From an uncultured Beijerinckiaceae bacterium (GTDB lineage Bacteria; Pseudomonadota; Alphaproteobacteria; Rhizobiales; Beijerinckiaceae), in assembly GCA_937873345.1 (NCBI GenBank), contig CALMRL010000531.1, positions 1-11,789 of the forward strand: 11,789 bases of DNA. Reading direction: 5' to 3'. This document shows, one piece after another, positions 9,058 through 11,789 of this stretch (its first letter is position 1; every line of letters begins with the position of its first letter). Below the pieces are notes generated by a model. The model searched no databases. It was not told the origin of the DNA and saw nothing but the letters and a program-made list of their open reading frames with translations. A program made the translations under genes and the position numbers.

Positions 9058-10465
9058 CGAAGCGACCCGCTTGGCTTCCCTGAGAAGCCTCGACATCCTC
9101 GAGACCGACTCGGAAGAAACCTTCGATTGCCTCGTGCGGATGGCCGCCGAGGCGCTCGGCACCCCGATCGCCCTGGCGACGCTGGTCGACGAGGCGCGGG
9201 TTTGGCTCAAGGCCAGGATCGGCACCGACGCGACGCAGACGCCGCGCGAAGGCTCTTTCTGCTCCACCACGATCGACTGTCGCGAGATGCTGGTCGTCGA
9301 GGATGCAGCGCTCGATCCGCGTTTCGTCCTCTCCTCGCTCGTCACCGTCGACGGCATCCGCTTCTACGCCGGGGCCCCGGTGATGCTCGCCGACGGCGAG
9401 GTCGTCGGCGCCGTGTGCGTGCTCGACACCATTCCCCGTCCGGCCCCCGACGCCGCCGGCACTGCGCTGCTGAGAGGACTGGCGGCGGCGGTCGGCCATC
9501 TGCTCGATCTGCGCCGCCAGCTGATCGCCCGCCGCCTAGCCGAGCATCGCCTCGCCGAGCAGGCTCGCCTGCTCGAACTTGCCGAGGAAATCGCCGGCGT
9601 CGGCACGTTCCGTCTCGACTTCTCGGATGGATCGGTCCGGCAGTCGCCGCCGATCTTCGCGATCTACGGCCTCGATGCCAACGCCGGCGTGCCATCCACC
9701 GAGTCGATGCTGGCGCTGTACGATCTGGAAGATCGGCGGTGCATCGAGGCCGCGATCGAGAGGGCGCGCTTGAGCGGCGAGGGCTACAACCTCGATGCCA
9801 AGCTGCGCCGCGCCGACGACGGCATGAAGCGCGACGTGCGCGTCAAGGCCCGCGTCCAGTTCGATGCCGCGGGTCGGCCGGCGGCGCTCGTCGGCGTGCT
9901 GCAGGACGTGACGATGGAGAAGGAGGCGCTCGCCCTTATCAACTCCCGGCGCATCGAGGCCGACCGCCGCGCCGATCGCATGCGCCACCTCGCCTCGGTC
10001 GACGCCCTGACCGGCCTGCCGAACCGTCGCGCCTTCCTGGAAGACGTCGGGAACGCTCTCGAATACGGTGTGAGCGTCAACCTCGCCGTGCTCGACCTCG
10101 ACCATTTCAAGTCGATCAACGACCGCCACGGTCACGAAATCGGCGACGCCGCGCTCGCCGCGTTCGGCCGCATCGCCGGCCGTTTCGCCGACGAGGGTTG
10201 CCGGCTGGGGCGCATCGGCGGCGAGGAGTTCGCGCTGATGGTCGCCGAGACCCGCGACGCGGTGCGCCTCGTCGAGCGGCTTCGCGAGGCTGTTCTCGCC
10301 GAGCCGCTGCGCCTCCGGCTGGGGACCGAGATTCGCCTGACCTTCAGCGCCGGGCTCGCCCGCTCGCAGCCCGGCGACGATTGGTCGTCGTTGTTCAGCC
10401 GCGCCGACCGGGCGCTGTACCGCGCCAAGAACGAAGGTCGCGACCGCCTCGCGATCGCCGCCTGA
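9053..10465 (+). CDS. GAF-PAS-GGDEF diguanylate cyclase
   Basis: A 470-residue cytoplasmic signalling enzyme that makes cyclic di-GMP from two GTP. A GAF domain occupies about residues 15-155 (RLASLRSLDILETDSEETFD at its start, ending VCVLDTIPRP). A PAS/PAC domain lies at about 178-290 (GTFRLDFSDGSVRQSPPIF ... GVLQDVT), a helical linker follows, and the GGDEF domain spans about 316-468. Intact catalytic features include DALTGLPNRRAF, LDLDHFKSIND and GGEEF at 389-393. The RxxD inhibitory site expected nine residues before GGEEF is absent (DEGC there), so product feedback is probably missing. The start is GTG at 9053 with AGGAG upstream; both lie in a strong inverted repeat. It is first in a cluster with the next two genes (17-bp gap). 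Confidence 0.95.
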   Translation: MSEATRLASLRSLDILETDSEETFDCLVRMAAEALGTPIALATLVDEARVWLKARIGTDATQTPREGSFCSTTIDCREMLVVEDAALDPRFVLSSLVTVDGIRFYAGAPVMLADGEVVGAVCVLDTIPRPAPDAAGTALLRGLAAAVGHLLDLRRQLIARRLAEHRLAEQARLLELAEEIAGVGTFRLDFSDGSVRQSPPIFAIYGLDANAGVPSTESMLALYDLEDRRCIEAAIERARLSGEGYNLDAKLRRADDGMKRDVRVKARVQFDAAGRPAALVGVLQDVTMEKEALALINSRRIEADRRADRMRHLASVDALTGLPNRRAFLEDVGNALEYGVSVNLAVLDLDHFKSINDRHGHEIGDAALAAFGRIAGRFADEGCRLGRIGGEEFALMVAETRDAVRLVERLREAVLAEPLRLRLGTEIRLTFSAGLARSQPGDDWSSLFSRADRALYRAKNEGRDRLAIAA

Positions 10466-10482
10466 GCGGGGAGGGTCCTTCC

Positions 10483-11424
10483 ATGGCCGCCACCCTCTTC
10501 GAGGATCTCGCCCCCGCCGAGCGTTTCGGCACGGCGCCGGCGCTGCTGCGCCACCGCCTGCAGCACCATGCGCTGTTCTCGGACGCCGCGCTCGTCGAGC
10601 TGATCGAACGCACGCCGCGCGACCGGGTCCACGTCAACACCATGCCGCGCGACGCCACCCGGCCAGACCTTTGGCGCGAGGGCGACATGACGGGCGTGCC
10701 GGGGCAAGACGTGCTCGCCGCGGTCGCCGGGGGCAACATCTGGGTGCACCTCAAGCGGGTGCACGAAACGGAGCCGGCCTACAGGGCGCTGCTCGATGCC
10801 CTGTTCGCCGAGCTGGAGGCCGCCGGCTTCACCCCTACCTATCGCCGCTCGATGAGCATCCTGATCTCCTCGCCGGCGATGAACGTCGCCTACCACGCCG
10901 ACGTGCCGGGACAGTGCCTGTGGCAGGTGAGGGGACGCAAGCGGCTGTGGGTCTATCCCGCCCGCGCGCCCTTTCTGGAGACGCCGGTCTTGGAGCGCAT
11001 CGTCCTCGGCCGCGCCGCCGACACGGCGCTGCGCTACGATCCCGCCTTCGATGCCGAGGCCGAGGTGTTCGACCTCGCGCCCGGCGACGTGGCGACCTGG
11101 CCGCGCAACTGCCCGCACCGGGTGCGCAACGCCGACTGCCTCAACGTGTCCTTCACCACCGAACACTGGACCGATGCGCTGCGCGCCGGCTACGCCGTCG
11201 ATTACGCCAACGGCCTGCTCAGGCCCCTCTTCGAGCCGATGCTCGGCGGCCGCGATCCGTCGCGCCGCACCGCCGGCGCCGCATTCCGCGCTAAGTTCGC
11301 CTTGGCGGCGGCCCATAAGGCGACGCGGCGGCTGCATCGGCCGAGCCGGATGGGCGTGGTGGACTTCCGCGTCGATCCCCGGTCGCCGTCGGGGTTCGTC
11401 GACATCGAGCCTGTCGCGCCTTGA
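10483..11424 (+). CDS. Cupin/JmjC-like protein, putative Fe(II)/2-oxoglutarate-type oxygenase
   Basis: A 313-residue protein with a cupin-type (JmjC/cupin_8-like) core. The candidate facial metal triad is H138-x-D140 (YHADVPGQCLWQV) and H212 (WPRNCPHRVRN), with K153 (RGRKRLWVYP) placed where JmjC-like enzymes bind 2-oxoglutarate. These suggest an active oxygenase or hydroxylase rather than a structural cupin, but the substrate is unknown. Homologues are often labelled transcriptional regulators or cupin-like proteins. ATG 10483 is preceded by GGGGAGGG at good spacing. The gene lies 17 bp after the diguanylate cyclase gene and 16 bp before a GNAT/CelD-like gene, so they are probably co-transcribed; a role in modifying an exopolysaccharide or surface protein is inference. 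No signal peptide is seen. Confidence 0.8.
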   Translation: MAATLFEDLAPAERFGTAPALLRHRLQHHALFSDAALVELIERTPRDRVHVNTMPRDATRPDLWREGDMTGVPGQDVLAAVAGGNIWVHLKRVHETEPAYRALLDALFAELEAAGFTPTYRRSMSILISSPAMNVAYHADVPGQCLWQVRGRKRLWVYPARAPFLETPVLERIVLGRAADTALRYDPAFDAEAEVFDLAPGDVATWPRNCPHRVRNADCLNVSFTTEHWTDALRAGYAVDYANGLLRPLFEPMLGGRDPSRRTAGAAFRAKFALAAAHKATRRLHRPSRMGVVDFRVDPRSPSGFVDIEPVAP

Positions 11425-11440
11425 GCCTGGCCCTTCGGAG

Positions 11441-11789
11441 ATGACGCTCGCCGTCGCCTGCATCGACGCGCTGCACGGGGTCGATGCGCTTCGGGGTGAA
11501 TGGGAAGCGCTCGCCGCCTCGGCGCATGGGGCGACGGCGTTCCAATCCTTCAGCTGGTGCCGGACCTTCCTCGCCGTCGCAGAGGAGCGCGCGCCCGGCC
11601 AGGTCCACCCGCGCATCGTCACCGTGCGCGAGGACGGCCGGCTGGTGATGCTGTGGCCGCTGCAGCAGCTGCGCTTCGCCGGGCTGCGCCTCGTCGGCTG
11701 GATCGGCGAGCCGATGACGCAGTACGGCGACATCCTCGCCGAGCCGGGGGCAGGGCGGACGCGGTGGCGGGCCGCCGCCGAGGCCGAAC
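11441..11789 (+). CDS. GNAT/BioF2-like acyltransferase, CelD-type (partial, C-terminus beyond right edge)
   Basis: The first 116 codons of a protein that begins MTLAVACIDALHGVDALRGE and continues with WEALAASAHGATAFQSFSWC and WPLQQLRFAGLRLVGWIGEP. This is the N-terminal pattern of the BioF2-like/CelD group of GNAT acyltransferases, many of which sit in cellulose or exopolysaccharide clusters (W..L...A....F.S..W...F, then the G....Y.D segment, here QYGDILAEPG). The catalytic C-terminal GNAT half is off the window. The ATG at 11441 follows CGGAG immediately, which is closer than usual, and the gap to the cupin-like gene is 16 bp. It is probably cytoplasmic. Family assignment is from the N-terminal half only. 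Confidence 0.75.
   Translation, partial: MTLAVACIDALHGVDALRGEWEALAASAHGATAFQSFSWCRTFLAVAEERAPGQVHPRIVTVREDGRLVMLWPLQQLRFAGLRLVGWIGEPMTQYGDILAEPGAGRTRWRAAAEAE

Noticed and set aside
9127..10482. Upstream extension of the cupin-like gene's frame across the diguanylate cyclase gene
   Set aside because: The translated part before 10483 is Arg/Pro-rich and meaningless, whereas the overlapping GAF-PAS-GGDEF frame is convincing; ATG 10483 has a good ribosome binding site.
10132..11733. Open frame of 533 codons on the minus strand
   Set aside because: It lies antisense to three convincing genes and shows no domain; it is a shadow caused by high GC content.

Overview
The window is GC-rich and densely coded. 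It looks like a chromosomal piece of an alphaproteobacterium, most likely Hyphomicrobiales of the Methylobacterium/Methylorubrum type. The reasons are the strong G/C bias at third codon positions, a DUF6894-type protein, two non-FNR Crp/Fnr regulators, a CheB-CheR-PAS fusion beside a zinc-ribbon CheB, and a multi-sensor diguanylate cyclase. The taxonomic placement is inference. I see no tRNA, rRNA, CRISPR array, transposase, phage gene or plasmid function.

Left part (1-3068), all on the minus strand: a LysR-type regulator cut by the left edge, a Crp/Fnr regulator, then an unusually AT-rich 306-bp gap holding several palindromes and a possible 19-codon leader ORF, then a stand-alone CheB methylesterase with a C-terminal Cys/His metal-binding motif. 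A 112-bp gap separates this CheB from the divergent plus-strand gene.

Middle (3069-8823): a 973-residue CheB-CheR-PAS-coiled coil-PAS-PAS fusion without receiver or kinase domain; a convergent DUF6894-type protein ending 6 bp from it; a second Crp/Fnr regulator; an endonuclease III-like HhH-GPD protein with an intact [4Fe-4S] cysteine motif; and a small, probably secreted 81-residue protein on the minus strand.

Right part (9053-11789), a tight plus-strand cluster with gaps of 16-17 bp: a GAF-PAS-GGDEF diguanylate cyclase, a cupin/JmjC-like protein with an HxD...H metal triad, and the start of a BioF2/CelD-type GNAT acyltransferase cut by the right edge. The cluster suggests c-di-GMP signalling linked to modification of a cell-surface polymer, which is inference.

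The most striking non-coding signal is a perfect 17-bp inverted repeat with a 9-nt loop at 9012-9054. Its 3' arm contains the Shine-Dalgarno sequence and the first two bases of the GTG start codon of the diguanylate cyclase gene. In mRNA this would form a strong hairpin hiding the ribosome binding site; in DNA it would be a large operator. It is the best candidate here for an undescribed regulatory element. The two CheB-domain genes placed back to back are the other unusual system.
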